A stretch of DNA of 6,966 bases from Alistipes sp. (GTDB lineage: Bacteria; Bacteroidota; Bacteroidia; Bacteroidales; Rikenellaceae), in assembly GCA_028691095.1 (NCBI GenBank), contig JAQUZZ010000027.1, positions 1-6,966 of the forward strand. Reading direction: 5' to 3'. Shown here piece after piece: positions 1 to 6,089 of the stretch (position 1 is the stretch's first letter; each line of letters starts with the position of its first letter). Both the position numbers and the translations under genes were made by a program. The notes under the pieces were generated by a model. It did not search any database. It was not told the DNA's origin and saw only the letters and a list, made by a program, of their open reading frames with translations.

Positions 1-229
1 GGCACTGCTGGCAGCCTTGGGATCGCCCATGGTAACCGCCTCAGTGAAGGATGCCTCCGAACAAGAGTATACGATCGACCCCTCGCTCATTCACGACCGC
101 TATGAGCACTTGGTCGATGCCGTGATTGACGGAGGATACGGAAACAACATCCCCACCACGGTGGTCGATTGCACCGATCCACAGGAGTACGTCATCCTAC
201 GCGAAGGACTCGGCACACTCCAAGCATAA
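1..229 (+). CDS. L-threonylcarbamoyladenylate synthase, YciO/TsaC (Sua5/YrdC) family, C-terminal part
   Basis: This is the 3' end of a gene that begins before the window; the reading frame is open from base 2 to the TAA at 227-229, giving about 75 visible residues. The family forms threonylcarbamoyl-AMP from threonine, bicarbonate and ATP, the first step of t6A37 tRNA modification in the cytoplasm. The visible part matches the end of the YrdC-like domain: a segment LGSPMVTASVKD, then DPSLIHDRYEHLVDAVIDGG, then IPTTVVDCT and the closing VILREGLG. The phrase pattern DRxExxVDxxIDGG...PTTVVDxT...VLREGxG and the immediate stop after it point to the short YciO-like subgroup, without the extra Sua5 domain. 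YciO proteins are less certain to be the main t6A enzyme than TsaC, so the exact role is open. An internal TTG or ATG near 17-31 is not a real start, because homology continues upstream of it. Confidence 0.85.
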   Translation, partial: ALLAALGSPMVTASVKDASEQEYTIDPSLIHDRYEHLVDAVIDGGYGNNIPTTVVDCTDPQEYVILREGLGTLQA

Positions 230-279
230 CGACTTCCGGCCATGATTCCACGACTCCCTATTCAAACTCTTCTCATACA

Positions 280-828
280 ATGACTCAAAACCTCAAAGCC
301 TTAGCTTGGCGAGAAGCCGCAACCGGTGGATTCTATTTGGGCGTGCTCTATGCCATACTGGAGATTGCCGGCTTTCTGTTGCGCACCCACACCTCCATCG
401 CTGCCCTAATCAATATGCTTCACTTCTTCGCCTTGGGGGGATTCCTCTACTTCTTCACCCAACGCATGGTACGGCATCGCGGCCCCTTGGGCATGAGCTT
501 CGGGCAATGCTGGGGTTTCACACTACGGATGTCGCTCTTCACGGGGATTTTGGCCGGCGTCGGACTCTTCATCCTCTTCCGATGGATCGACCCGACCAGT
601 TGGCAACAACAGATGGAGCAGGCCAGCTCGACACTCGTCCAAAACGGATGGGATCAGGCACAGGTGGAGTCGGCACAGGGACTCACCCAAGCCTTGATAC
701 GCAACCCGCTCTTTCTGATCTTGGGAGGCATCTTTCAACTCGAACTCTATGGCGGAATTATCGGCTTGCTGATCGCATTTTTCACGCGACGGCCGCCCCA
801 CCTCAACACCCCATCCGACACGTTATAA
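280..828 (+). CDS. DUF4199 domain membrane protein
   Basis: A 182-residue integral membrane protein of the Bacteroidetes family DUF4199; no biochemical function is known to me. I place the start at ATG 280 (MTQNLKALAWREA), because the frame upstream of it reads through unlike, low-complexity sequence and overlaps the previous gene. Four hydrophobic segments are visible at about residues 14-34, 40-61, 78-101 and 143-169. Between helices 3 and 4 is a polar, Gln-rich stretch of about 40 residues (102-141), which is the typical DUF4199 layout. The short tail is basic then Pro-rich. It starts 50 bases after the YciO-type gene and ends 79 bases before the glycosyltransferase gene on the same strand. 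Pairing of DUF4199 with a membrane glycosyltransferase is, from memory, common in this phylum and suggests a shared envelope-related role, but that is inference. Confidence 0.8.
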   Translation: MTQNLKALAWREAATGGFYLGVLYAILEIAGFLLRTHTSIAALINMLHFFALGGFLYFFTQRMVRHRGPLGMSFGQCWGFTLRMSLFTGILAGVGLFILFRWIDPTSWQQQMEQASSTLVQNGWDQAQVESAQGLTQALIRNPLFLILGGIFQLELYGGIIGLLIAFFTRRPPHLNTPSDTL

Positions 829-907
829 GTAACCCCGAAAAGGGACAGAACTCTTTCGTGCCTTTATTGCGAAACAATAGCACGCAGTGCTTAATCTGAA
901 CATCTCC

Positions 908-1876
908 ATGGCTTCTTCCGAATCTTTGCTCAATATCTCACTCGTTGTTCCGGTATACAACGAAGAGGAGTCGCTCCCCGAATTGGTGGAGTGGATCGCT
1001 CGCGTCATGCAAGAGCACGCGCTCTCCTATGAAATCCTCTTCATCGACGACGGAAGCGACGATCGCTCCTGGGAGGTAATCACCACCCTGCGGACACACT
1101 ATCCCACGATCCGCGGAATCCGGTTCCGCCGCAACTACGGCAAATCGGCCGCGCTCTATTGTGGCTTTGAAGCCGCCCAAGGCTCGGTTGTGTGCACGAT
1201 GGATGCCGACCTTCAGGACTCGCCCGACGAAATCCCCGAACTCTATCGCATGATCCAGCAGGAGGGCTTCGACTTGGTGAGCGGATGGAAACAACGGCGG
1301 CACGACCCTCTGGGCAAAACCGTGCCCAGCAAATTTTTCAATGCCACGGCACGTCTCGCCTCAGGCATTCCGCTGCACGACTTCAACTGCGGACTCAAGG
1401 CCTATCGCAAGCAGGTCATCAAGAGCATCGAAGTCTATGGCGAGATGCACCGCTTCATCCCCTTTCTGGCCAAGCAAGCCGGATTCAAACGTATCGGCGA
1501 GAAGGTGGTACACCATCGGGCGCGGAAGTATGGCGTCTCAAAATTCGGATGGGAACGCATGATCAAAGGTTATCTCGACCTGATCACGGTGCTGTTCATG
1601 ACCCGCTTCGGCAAGAGCCCGATGTACTTTTTCGGAGGATTGGGAACCCTGATGTTCTTGGTCGGCGGGGGCACAACCCTCTTTCTGATTGCCGAGAAGC
1701 TCTACAAGCAGTACCATGCCCTTCCCCTGCGCGGAGTCACCGATCAACCCCTGTTCTACATCGCCATCACCGCCACGATCATCGGCGTACAGCTCTTTCT
1801 GGCCGGATTTTTGGGCGAGCTCATTGGGCGCAACTCCTCCGATCGGAATCGCTACCTGATTGACGAGCGACTCTAA
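908..1876 (+). CDS. Glycosyltransferase family 2, polyprenyl-phosphate (DPM1/GtrB-like) type, membrane-anchored
   Basis: A 322-residue protein predicted to move a sugar from a nucleotide sugar onto undecaprenyl phosphate at the inner face of the cytoplasmic membrane, feeding glycan or lipid modification. The GT-A fold runs from about residue 10 to 230. It opens with LVVPVYNEEESLPEL (12-26), then FIDDGSDD (45-52), the RRNYGKSAA segment (74-82) and the metal-binding DAD in MDADLQDSPDEIPEL (98-112). Further family signatures are DFNCGLKAYRK (158-168), EMHRFIP (179-185) and HHRARKYGVSKFG (202-214). Two C-terminal membrane helices at about 239-262 and 281-306 match the GtrB/ArnC-like architecture. 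I chose ATG 908 over GTG 887, because homology begins just inside it and the extra seven residues have no support. The donor sugar and final product cannot be read from sequence. It lies between DUF4199 and DUF4293 membrane proteins on the same strand. Confidence 0.9.
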   Translation: MASSESLLNISLVVPVYNEEESLPELVEWIARVMQEHALSYEILFIDDGSDDRSWEVITTLRTHYPTIRGIRFRRNYGKSAALYCGFEAAQGSVVCTMDADLQDSPDEIPELYRMIQQEGFDLVSGWKQRRHDPLGKTVPSKFFNATARLASGIPLHDFNCGLKAYRKQVIKSIEVYGEMHRFIPFLAKQAGFKRIGEKVVHHRARKYGVSKFGWERMIKGYLDLITVLFMTRFGKSPMYFFGGLGTLMFLVGGGTTLFLIAEKLYKQYHALPLRGVTDQPLFYIAITATIIGVQLFLAGFLGELIGRNSSDRNRYLIDERL

Positions 1877-1994
1877 GCCCCACAGATCAACCCGCAACCC
1901 TTGATATTTGAATTAGACGGAGACGGAAAGGGAATGGGGTGATCGCGCGGTAACGCATTCACACTTCGTTTCAACCTTTTGAATCCAACGCACC

Positions 1995-2483
1995 ATGATC
2001 CAACGTATTCAATCCCTTTACCTGCTTCTTGCGGCACTCTGTTTGATTTTATTGGCCTCTCTTCCGCTGGCCTCCTTAGGCCTCACGGCCGCAGACTCTT
2101 CACGGGCAATCTATCATCTCACCCTCTGGGGCATTGCTCCGCTCAGTGGGCCGGTCAATGACAGCACCCCCGTAGGGACGCTCTTCCATCCGATCGGCGT
2201 CATGCTCACCCTCTCCTGCATTCTGCTCTCCCTCACCACAATCTTCCTATACAAAAACCGTTCGCTCCAGAAGCGACTGTGCTCCATTCTATTGGTGCTC
2301 CAACTCTTGTTATGCGGGGCTTTGGCGGCACTGCTCATCCACGCTTTCGGGCATTTTGATCCGGTCGTTCTCTCGACACCGGGTCTCTACAACGCCCCCT
2401 TCTCTGTGGTCTTCCTGCTCCTGGCACGACGGGGCATTGTGCGCGATGATCGACTGGTCAAATCGCTGGATCGCATTCGATAA
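1995..2483 (+). CDS. DUF4293 family membrane protein
   Basis: A 162-residue integral membrane protein that fits the Bacteroidetes family DUF4293; its function is unknown. The start MIQRIQSLYLLLA and the basic end ARRGIVRDDRLVKSLDRIR are the family hallmarks. Hydrophobic segments lie at about residues 7-29, 64-87, 95-116 and 132-145. A 35-residue polar or extracytoplasmic loop comes after the first helix, and a short basic stretch (YKNRSLQKR) lies between helices 2 and 3. The length matches the usual 140-170 residues. The gene starts 118 bases after the glycosyltransferase stop, a long gap for one operon. A weak -7-like box (GATATTTG, 1903-1910, one mismatch to TAnnTTTG) without a clear -33 element could give it its own promoter, but this is speculative. 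Confidence 0.8.
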   Translation: MIQRIQSLYLLLAALCLILLASLPLASLGLTAADSSRAIYHLTLWGIAPLSGPVNDSTPVGTLFHPIGVMLTLSCILLSLTTIFLYKNRSLQKRLCSILLVLQLLLCGALAALLIHAFGHFDPVVLSTPGLYNAPFSVVFLLLARRGIVRDDRLVKSLDRIR

Positions 2484-2547
2484 CCCCGCGCTATCACCCT
2501 CCAAACGCCCTTTTACACCCAAAGACTCACCCTCTTGGCGATCCCGA

Positions 2548-2568
2548 CGCGCACCGCTTCCGTGCGCG
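2548..2568. repeat. GC-rich hairpin downstream of the DUF4293 gene
   Basis: A 7-bp perfect stem CGCGCAC / GTGCGCG (2548-2554 with 2562-2568) closes a 7-base loop, 64 bases after the DUF4293 stop. No T tract follows, so it is at best a weak or factor-assisted terminator or an RNA 3'-end structure. Confidence 0.4.
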
Positions 2569-2698
2569 CTACTGCATTATGCCCATTTTCTCCGTCATCT
2601 TTCGCCAAGTCATACTCTATTAAGGCATATTTTCGGTCAAAAAAGATCTATTTGATCGACTTTTTCTCCGGCCAGTAATTTTATCCGAAAAAGATCTC

Positions 2699-2706
2699 TA
2701 TTTTTG
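2699..2706 (+). promoter_or_regulatory. Possible promoter -7 box for the DUF4493 lipoprotein gene
   Basis: TATTTTTG fully matches the Bacteroidetes primary sigma -7 consensus TAnnTTTG. It lies in the AT-rich part of the intergenic region, upstream of the only plus-strand gene that follows. The -33 element is poor: only TTTT at 2679-2682, 16 bases away. If used, it would leave a 5' leader of roughly 165-170 bases before ATG 2881. Confidence 0.35.
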
Positions 2707-2880
2707 AACAAGTGATCTAAAAAATCGCATCACCACGCATCCGCATCGCCTCTATACCCCTTCCTCGTAGAACTTACCACTTGCAAGATTCCTCTCGAAT
2801 CGCGGATGTAGCATACCCAAGATCCAAACGCTTAGCTTCATATTTTATCGCATTCACTCACTTTATAGTTCTCTCTCGGT

Positions 2881-4107
2881 ATGAAAATCACAAATTTCTG
2901 TCGCCACACCCTCTTCGGGTGGCTTGCAATGCTGTGTTTGGTCTCTTGTGCGAAACAGAACGACGACGCCACCCTCGGCTCCGGATTTCTCCGGCTCAAT
3001 TTGGAGTGCAACCCCTCCGTTCGCATCAACACAGAGTCCAAAAGCTCCGATGCCAGCACCTTCACGGTTGATATTCTACGCCAAGACAACCAACTCCTGG
3101 TGCAAAGAGTCTCCCCTGTCGGTGCAACCCCCGACCCCATCGAACTCTCTGCCGGATCTTATATCGTACAAGCCTATTCCGAAACCTTCTCCGCGCCTGC
3201 GTTCGACACTCCGGTCTATGGCGGCACAACCCCCGCTACCATCGCCACCGAACAAGAGACCGGAGTGCGCATCGCCTGCGTGCAAACCAATGCCGCTGTA
3301 CAGATCCAATACTCCGACGCATTCCTAAGCAATCACACCGATTATACCGTCACAATCCGTCAAGTCCAAGGCTCACTGCTCTTTACCGCAGCCGATATTG
3401 CAGCGGGACGCATCGGCTACTTCTTCCCCGACGAAGCGACGATTCTCGTCCAAGCCGATGGCGTCGAATATGAGCAGAACCTCACCTTGGAGTCCACCAA
3501 GCAGTACAACATTGCGATCGACGATGCACCGACCCCCGTCTCCGGTTCTCTGAGCTTCGAGATCACGGTATCGACAACCCTCGGGCAAGAATCGGTCTCG
3601 ATTCTGCTACCCACCGGCGTGGTAGATTACGGCGAGAACATAGGCTCCCTCGCGGTCTCCACAGCCACTCTCGTCTCCTCCTACACCAAATGGTCGAACA
3701 AGAAGGTAACCTACACGGGAGGCGGAGCCTCCATCGCCGCAACCGACGAGAATTGCTCCAAAGATTACACCGGAGCCTCAGGCGGCAACTACCTGTGGTT
3801 GAAAACCTCCAGTTCCTATTGTGTCATCAGCGGACTGAACACCGCCACCGCGGCCACCGCCCTAACCCTCTCCTTCGGATGTCGTAGCCTCTCGGCCAAT
3901 TTCGATGCCGCAAAGTTGACGGTCAGCGTCAGCACGGATGGGGTGACCTTCACCCCGCTTACCGCCTCAACACCCCATGCAGCCAACCAAAAATGGGGTG
4001 TTATCACCTTCACCGAGGGAATCCCCAAAAGCAAGACCTTAACCCTACGGATTGATTGCAGTGGCACGAACTATCTGATCGACGATCTGAGCCTCAAAAC
4101 GATCTAA
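2881..4107 (+). CDS. DUF4493 domain surface lipoprotein with C-terminal beta-sandwich-like domain
   Basis: A 408-residue predicted lipoprotein. The N-terminus has a basic start, a hydrophobic core (about residues 9-21) and the lipobox LVSC with acylated Cys23. After the Cys comes AKQNDD; a Lys followed by acidic residues resembles the Bacteroidetes lipoprotein export signal, which suggests display on the cell surface (inference). Residues about 35-245 look like DUF4493: GFLRLNLECNPSV, TFTVDILRQDNQL, ELSAGSYIVQAYSE, DYTVTIRQVQGSLLF and GYFFPDEATILVQADG follow the family pattern. Residues about 268-408 form a second beta-rich domain with LTLSFGCRSL, LTVSVSTDGVTFTPL, WGVITFTEGIP and the end YLIDDLSLKTI, like the jelly-roll or anchor domains found in many Bacteroidales surface proteins. 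Its ligand is unknown. It sits alone between a long upstream gap and a convergent NUDIX gene, so it is probably its own transcript. Confidence 0.85.
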   Translation: MKITNFCRHTLFGWLAMLCLVSCAKQNDDATLGSGFLRLNLECNPSVRINTESKSSDASTFTVDILRQDNQLLVQRVSPVGATPDPIELSAGSYIVQAYSETFSAPAFDTPVYGGTTPATIATEQETGVRIACVQTNAAVQIQYSDAFLSNHTDYTVTIRQVQGSLLFTAADIAAGRIGYFFPDEATILVQADGVEYEQNLTLESTKQYNIAIDDAPTPVSGSLSFEITVSTTLGQESVSILLPTGVVDYGENIGSLAVSTATLVSSYTKWSNKKVTYTGGGASIAATDENCSKDYTGASGGNYLWLKTSSSYCVISGLNTATAATALTLSFGCRSLSANFDAAKLTVSVSTDGVTFTPLTASTPHAANQKWGVITFTEGIPKSKTLTLRIDCSGTNYLIDDLSLKTI

Positions 4108-4186
4108 GCACAGCGTGCCATCTAACGTGAACAAAGGGCTCAATCTTTCTTTGGGCTTACTTTGTAAGTATCTGAGTATTTGTTCA

Positions 4187-4233
4187 AAGAGAGAAGGTCT
4201 CGGATTTGATGCAAATCCGAGACCTTCTCTCTT
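4187..4233. terminator. Bidirectional terminator hairpin between lipoprotein and NUDIX genes
   Basis: A 22-bp perfect inverted repeat (4187-4208 with 4212-4233) closes a 3-base loop ATG. The stem starts AAGAGAGAAGG and has a GC-richer centre (TCTCGGA). It lies between two genes that converge: the lipoprotein stop is 79 bases to the left and the NUDIX stop 31 bases to the right. The outer stem is A/G-rich on one side and T/C-rich on the other, so both transcripts would end in a partial U-rich tract, although neither flank has a long T run. Confidence 0.75.
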
Positions 4234-4262
4234 GTGCTATGATCCTATCGGATCGCTGACGC

Positions 4263-4279
4263 GGTTATTGCAAATAACC
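4263..4279. repeat. Small inverted repeat overlapping the NUDIX stop codon
   Basis: GGTTATT (4263-4269) and AATAACC (4273-4279) form a 7-bp perfect stem around a 3-base loop. It covers the last codons and the TAA of the NUDIX gene. It may be an accessory 3'-end structure ahead of the large hairpin, or chance. Confidence 0.35.
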
Positions 4280-4882
4280 TGCGGCATGAAAAACATCACA
4301 AATCGTGTAATAGGTACCACGCAACAACTCGGCAACCCGATCTCGCGCAATCCATTCGACCCGCGTGATCCCTTCGATCGTTTGGGGCTGAGGCTGCGTT
4401 GCACCCGTATACTGCATATGATACCAACAAGTACGCTTGAGCACCCACTCTCCTCGAATCCGGTAGCAGTGGTAGGTGTAGGTGATCCACGCACCGCGTT
4501 GCAATTCAGACTCCGGCAGCGCACACTCTTCGCTCACCTCGCGCACCGCACACGCTTCGATGGCCTCACCCGGCTCCAATTTCCCCTTAGGCAGATCCCA
4601 ACGATCGTTTCGGAAGATCATGAGCACCTCACCCGAGGGATTCACGACCAAACCTCCTCCAGCCTCAATAAAGGGCAAGGCGTGCTGAAACTCCGTAAAA
4701 ACACGATCTATATCGGTCGATATTACCTGAATCCGTTTGGTAAATTGAAGTTTTTGCAACAACTTTGTAAGATGAAGTACCTCCTGTGCAGCAACCTGCA
4801 CACACTCGGCCTCGCAGGAAGCCTCTTCAGGGGAGACAAATTCAATTGCTCGATTCTCAATGTAAACTTTATATCTACTCAT
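4265..4882 (-). CDS. NUDIX hydrolase with an N-terminal extension, divergent from pyrE
   Basis: A 205-residue cytosolic NUDIX hydrolase; the family cleaves nucleoside diphosphates linked to a further group X, in nucleotide clean-up or signalling. The fold begins near residue 72 (IEAGGGLVVNPSGEVLMIFRNDRWDLPKGK). The Nudix box spans residues 100-122: G100, E106, R114-E115, E118-E119. All catalytic glutamates are kept, but the usual Gly at position 121 is Ala (REVSEECAL). Residues 1-71 are an extra N-terminal region of predicted alpha/beta character with no motif I recognise. I chose ATG at 4882 (MSRYKVYIENRAIEF); an in-frame ATG at 4900 would add six residues and overlap pyrE. The substrate cannot be read from the sequence. 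Its start codon is one base from that of pyrE on the opposite strand, which suggests shared regulatory DNA; a role in pyrimidine-related clean-up would be guesswork. Confidence 0.88.
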   Translation of the reverse strand: MSRYKVYIENRAIEFVSPEEASCEAECVQVAAQEVLHLTKLLQKLQFTKRIQVISTDIDRVFTEFQHALPFIEAGGGLVVNPSGEVLMIFRNDRWDLPKGKLEPGEAIEACAVREVSEECALPESELQRGAWITYTYHCYRIRGEWVLKRTCWYHMQYTGATQPQPQTIEGITRVEWIARDRVAELLRGTYYTICDVFHAAGYLQ

Positions 4883-4883
4883 A

Positions 4884-5525
4884 ATGTGTGATTTAGACAA
4901 AAAAATAGCGGAAAGCCTCTTACAAATTAAGGCAATTAAATTAAATCCGACAAATCATTTTACGTGGGCCTCAGGCTGGTACTCGCCCATCTACTGCGAC
5001 AACCGCAAGATTCTCTCCTATCCCGCCGTGCGCAAACAGGTCTACGAGGGTTTTGTCAAAATCATCACCGAACGCTACCCGGATGTCGATATTATCGCCG
5101 GCGTCGCCACGGGAGCCATTGCTCACGGAGCCTTGGTGGCCGAGAAGATGGGCAAACCCTTCATCTACGTCCGCAGCGCTCCCAAAACACACGGACTCAC
5201 CAATCAGGTCGAGGGGGAGTATTGGAATGGAGCGAAGGTCGTGGTCGTGGAGGATTTGGTCTCCACCGGAGGCAGTAGTCTGAGCGCTGTGGAAGCCCTT
5301 CGCGAGGGAGGTTGTGAGGTGTTGGGCATGGTAGCCATCTTCACCTACGGATTCCCCACTGCACGGGAAAACTTCGCTGGTGCCGATGTCAAATTGGACA
5401 CCCTGAGCAACTACCAAACCATGATCGAGTTGGCCGTGGCACAGAACTATGTGCACCCCTCGGAGCTGGAGACCCTGCAAGAGTGGCGTCGAGACCCCGC
5501 AAATTGGAAAAAAGCGACCGAATAG
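4884..5525 (+). CDS. pyrE: Orotate phosphoribosyltransferase
   Basis: A 213-residue cytosolic enzyme that joins orotate to PRPP to give orotidine 5'-phosphate, the fifth step of de novo UMP synthesis. The type I phosphoribosyltransferase signature VVVVEDLVSTGGSS (119-132) binds PRPP. Other OPRTase landmarks are FTWASGWYSPIYCDNRK (26-42), GVATGAIAHGALVAEKM (73-89) and the catalytic-loop region YVRSAPKTHGLTNQVEGE (95-112) with Lys101 and His103. The length matches the bacterial and Bacteroidetes forms of about 210 residues. Start ATG 4884 gives MCDLDKKIAESLLQIKAIKL, the expected N-terminus. It lies head-to-head with the NUDIX gene, with one base between the two start codons, so its promoter must be inside the NUDIX coding sequence. 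A weak candidate there is TTTG (4736-4739), 20 bases, CAACTTTG (4760-4767). The next gene starts 5 bases after its TAG stop, so the two are very probably co-transcribed. Confidence 0.95.
   Translation: MCDLDKKIAESLLQIKAIKLNPTNHFTWASGWYSPIYCDNRKILSYPAVRKQVYEGFVKIITERYPDVDIIAGVATGAIAHGALVAEKMGKPFIYVRSAPKTHGLTNQVEGEYWNGAKVVVVEDLVSTGGSSLSAVEALREGGCEVLGMVAIFTYGFPTARENFAGADVKLDTLSNYQTMIELAVAQNYVHPSELETLQEWRRDPANWKKATE
4923..4954 (-). promoter_or_regulatory. Possible promoter for the NUDIX gene inside pyrE
   Basis: Read on the minus strand, TTTG (4954-4951) is followed after 20 bases by TTAATTTG (4930-4923), close to the Bacteroidetes pattern TTTG-N19-21-TAnnTTTG with one mismatch in the -7 box. 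The -7 box ends 40 bases before the NUDIX ATG at 4882. The surrounding pyrE 5' coding region is markedly AT-rich for this window, consistent with a promoter embedded in codons. Confidence 0.4.
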
Positions 5526-5530
5526 CGACG

Positions 5531-5941
5531 ATGGAAAAATACGAGAGTAAGCAGGTACGCATCCTGCGCCCTGCCTCCAGCATCTACGAGGTACTGTCCC
5601 GCTTCGATCATCTTTCGCCCGTTCTGGCCGACAAAGTGGAGGAGTGGCAAGCCACGGAGGATCGATGCTCGTTCAAGGCCAAAGGATTTCCGATCGCCTT
5701 GCGGATGGTGGAGCGCGAACCCTATAAACTCATCAAGGTAGCCGGAGAGGAGGGGTCGCCCATGAATTTCACGCTGTGGGTACAACTGGCCAGCGTCTCC
5801 GAAGAGGATACTCGAATGCGCTTGGTTCTGCATGTCGAGCTGAACATGATGATGAAGATGATGATCGGCGGAAAGTTGGCTCAAGCGATGGATCAGATTG
5901 CCGAACAAGTAGCAGAGGCCTTCAATCGCGCCCCACGGTAG
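5531..5941 (+). CDS. SRPBCC (START/polyketide-cyclase-like) family protein
   Basis: A 136-residue soluble protein with the look of the SRPBCC ligand-binding fold (a curved beta sheet over a long C-terminal helix). The N-terminal part YESKQVRILRPASSIYEVLSRFDHLSPV, with a strand followed by a helix, is the classic start of the fold. Strands continue through RCSFKAKGFPIALRMVEREPYKLIKV, NFTLWVQLASV and TRMRLVLHVELN. The long C-terminal helix is MMMKMMIGGKLAQAMDQIAEQVAEAF (about 106-131). The start is ATG 5531, since earlier in-frame codons lie in pyrE. It begins 5 bases after the pyrE stop, so it is probably in the same operon. From memory this small protein follows pyrE in many Bacteroidales, but its ligand and function are not known. 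Five of residues 106-111 are Met, which may line or cap the ligand pocket. Confidence 0.8.
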   Translation: MEKYESKQVRILRPASSIYEVLSRFDHLSPVLADKVEEWQATEDRCSFKAKGFPIALRMVEREPYKLIKVAGEEGSPMNFTLWVQLASVSEEDTRMRLVLHVELNMMMKMMIGGKLAQAMDQIAEQVAEAFNRAPR

Positions 5942-6089
5942 CGTCACTTGGCATTTTGCATCTACGCCCTCTGCATACCCTCTGCGCCCCACGCTCCGTT
6001 CGTGTCGCGTTCTGCCTTGATCCAGGGGCATTCCGCGTCCCTTTTGAGAATATTTATCGATCTATCAACCTCTTAAATACAGAAGAGCT

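Larger units (their letters stand above)
2484..2880. other. 397-base intergenic region without a supported gene
   Basis: No convincing coding sequence is present on either strand; the reading frames that cross it are low-complexity extensions of neighbouring shadows. The first half (2484-2600) is C-rich on the plus strand and contains one GC-rich hairpin. The middle (2620-2720) turns AT-rich and holds two copies of AAAAGATCT plus a good Bacteroidetes-type -7 box. The last part is plain and ends at the lipoprotein ATG. It most likely carries the end of the DUF4293 transcript and a long 5' leader for the lipoprotein gene. Confidence 0.6.

Noticed and set aside
879..891. Small hairpin AGCAC-GCA-GTGCT upstream of the glycosyltransferase
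   Set aside because: A 5-bp stem without a T tract or a conserved position; too short to call a regulatory element.
306..899. 197-codon open frame overlapping the DUF4199 gene
   Set aside because: Shadow frame with high Arg/His/Pro/Thr content and no domain; the DUF4199 frame has four membrane helices and the family layout.
887..907. GTG 887 as a start for the glycosyltransferase
   Set aside because: It would add seven residues without homology; ATG 908 sits just ahead of the conserved N-terminal strand.
1192..1863. 223-codon open frame in another phase of the glycosyltransferase gene
   Set aside because: It is Arg/His/Ser-rich low-complexity translation, a shadow of the GT2 coding sequence, which has full family homology in its own frame.
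2356..2655. 99-codon frame running out of the DUF4293 gene into the intergenic region
   Set aside because: It starts inside DUF4293 in a different phase and shows no domain, so I treat it as chance.
2781..3071. 96-codon frame overlapping the lipoprotein start
   Set aside because: Out of phase with the lipoprotein, no recognisable features, and it contradicts the clear signal peptide and lipobox beginning at 2881.
4115..4891. 258-codon open frame on the plus strand
   Set aside because: It runs antisense through the whole NUDIX gene and across the terminator hairpin, has no recognisable domain, and the minus-strand NUDIX product has clear family motifs.
4883..4900. ATG at 4900 as a start for the NUDIX gene
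   Set aside because: It adds only MSKSHI and would overlap pyrE; the start at 4882 gives the more natural N-terminus. It cannot be fully excluded.
5942..6089. Two copies of CCCTCTGC in the gap between the SRPBCC and ABM genes
   Set aside because: Only an 8-base repeat in C-rich sequence with no associated structure or promoter; most likely chance.
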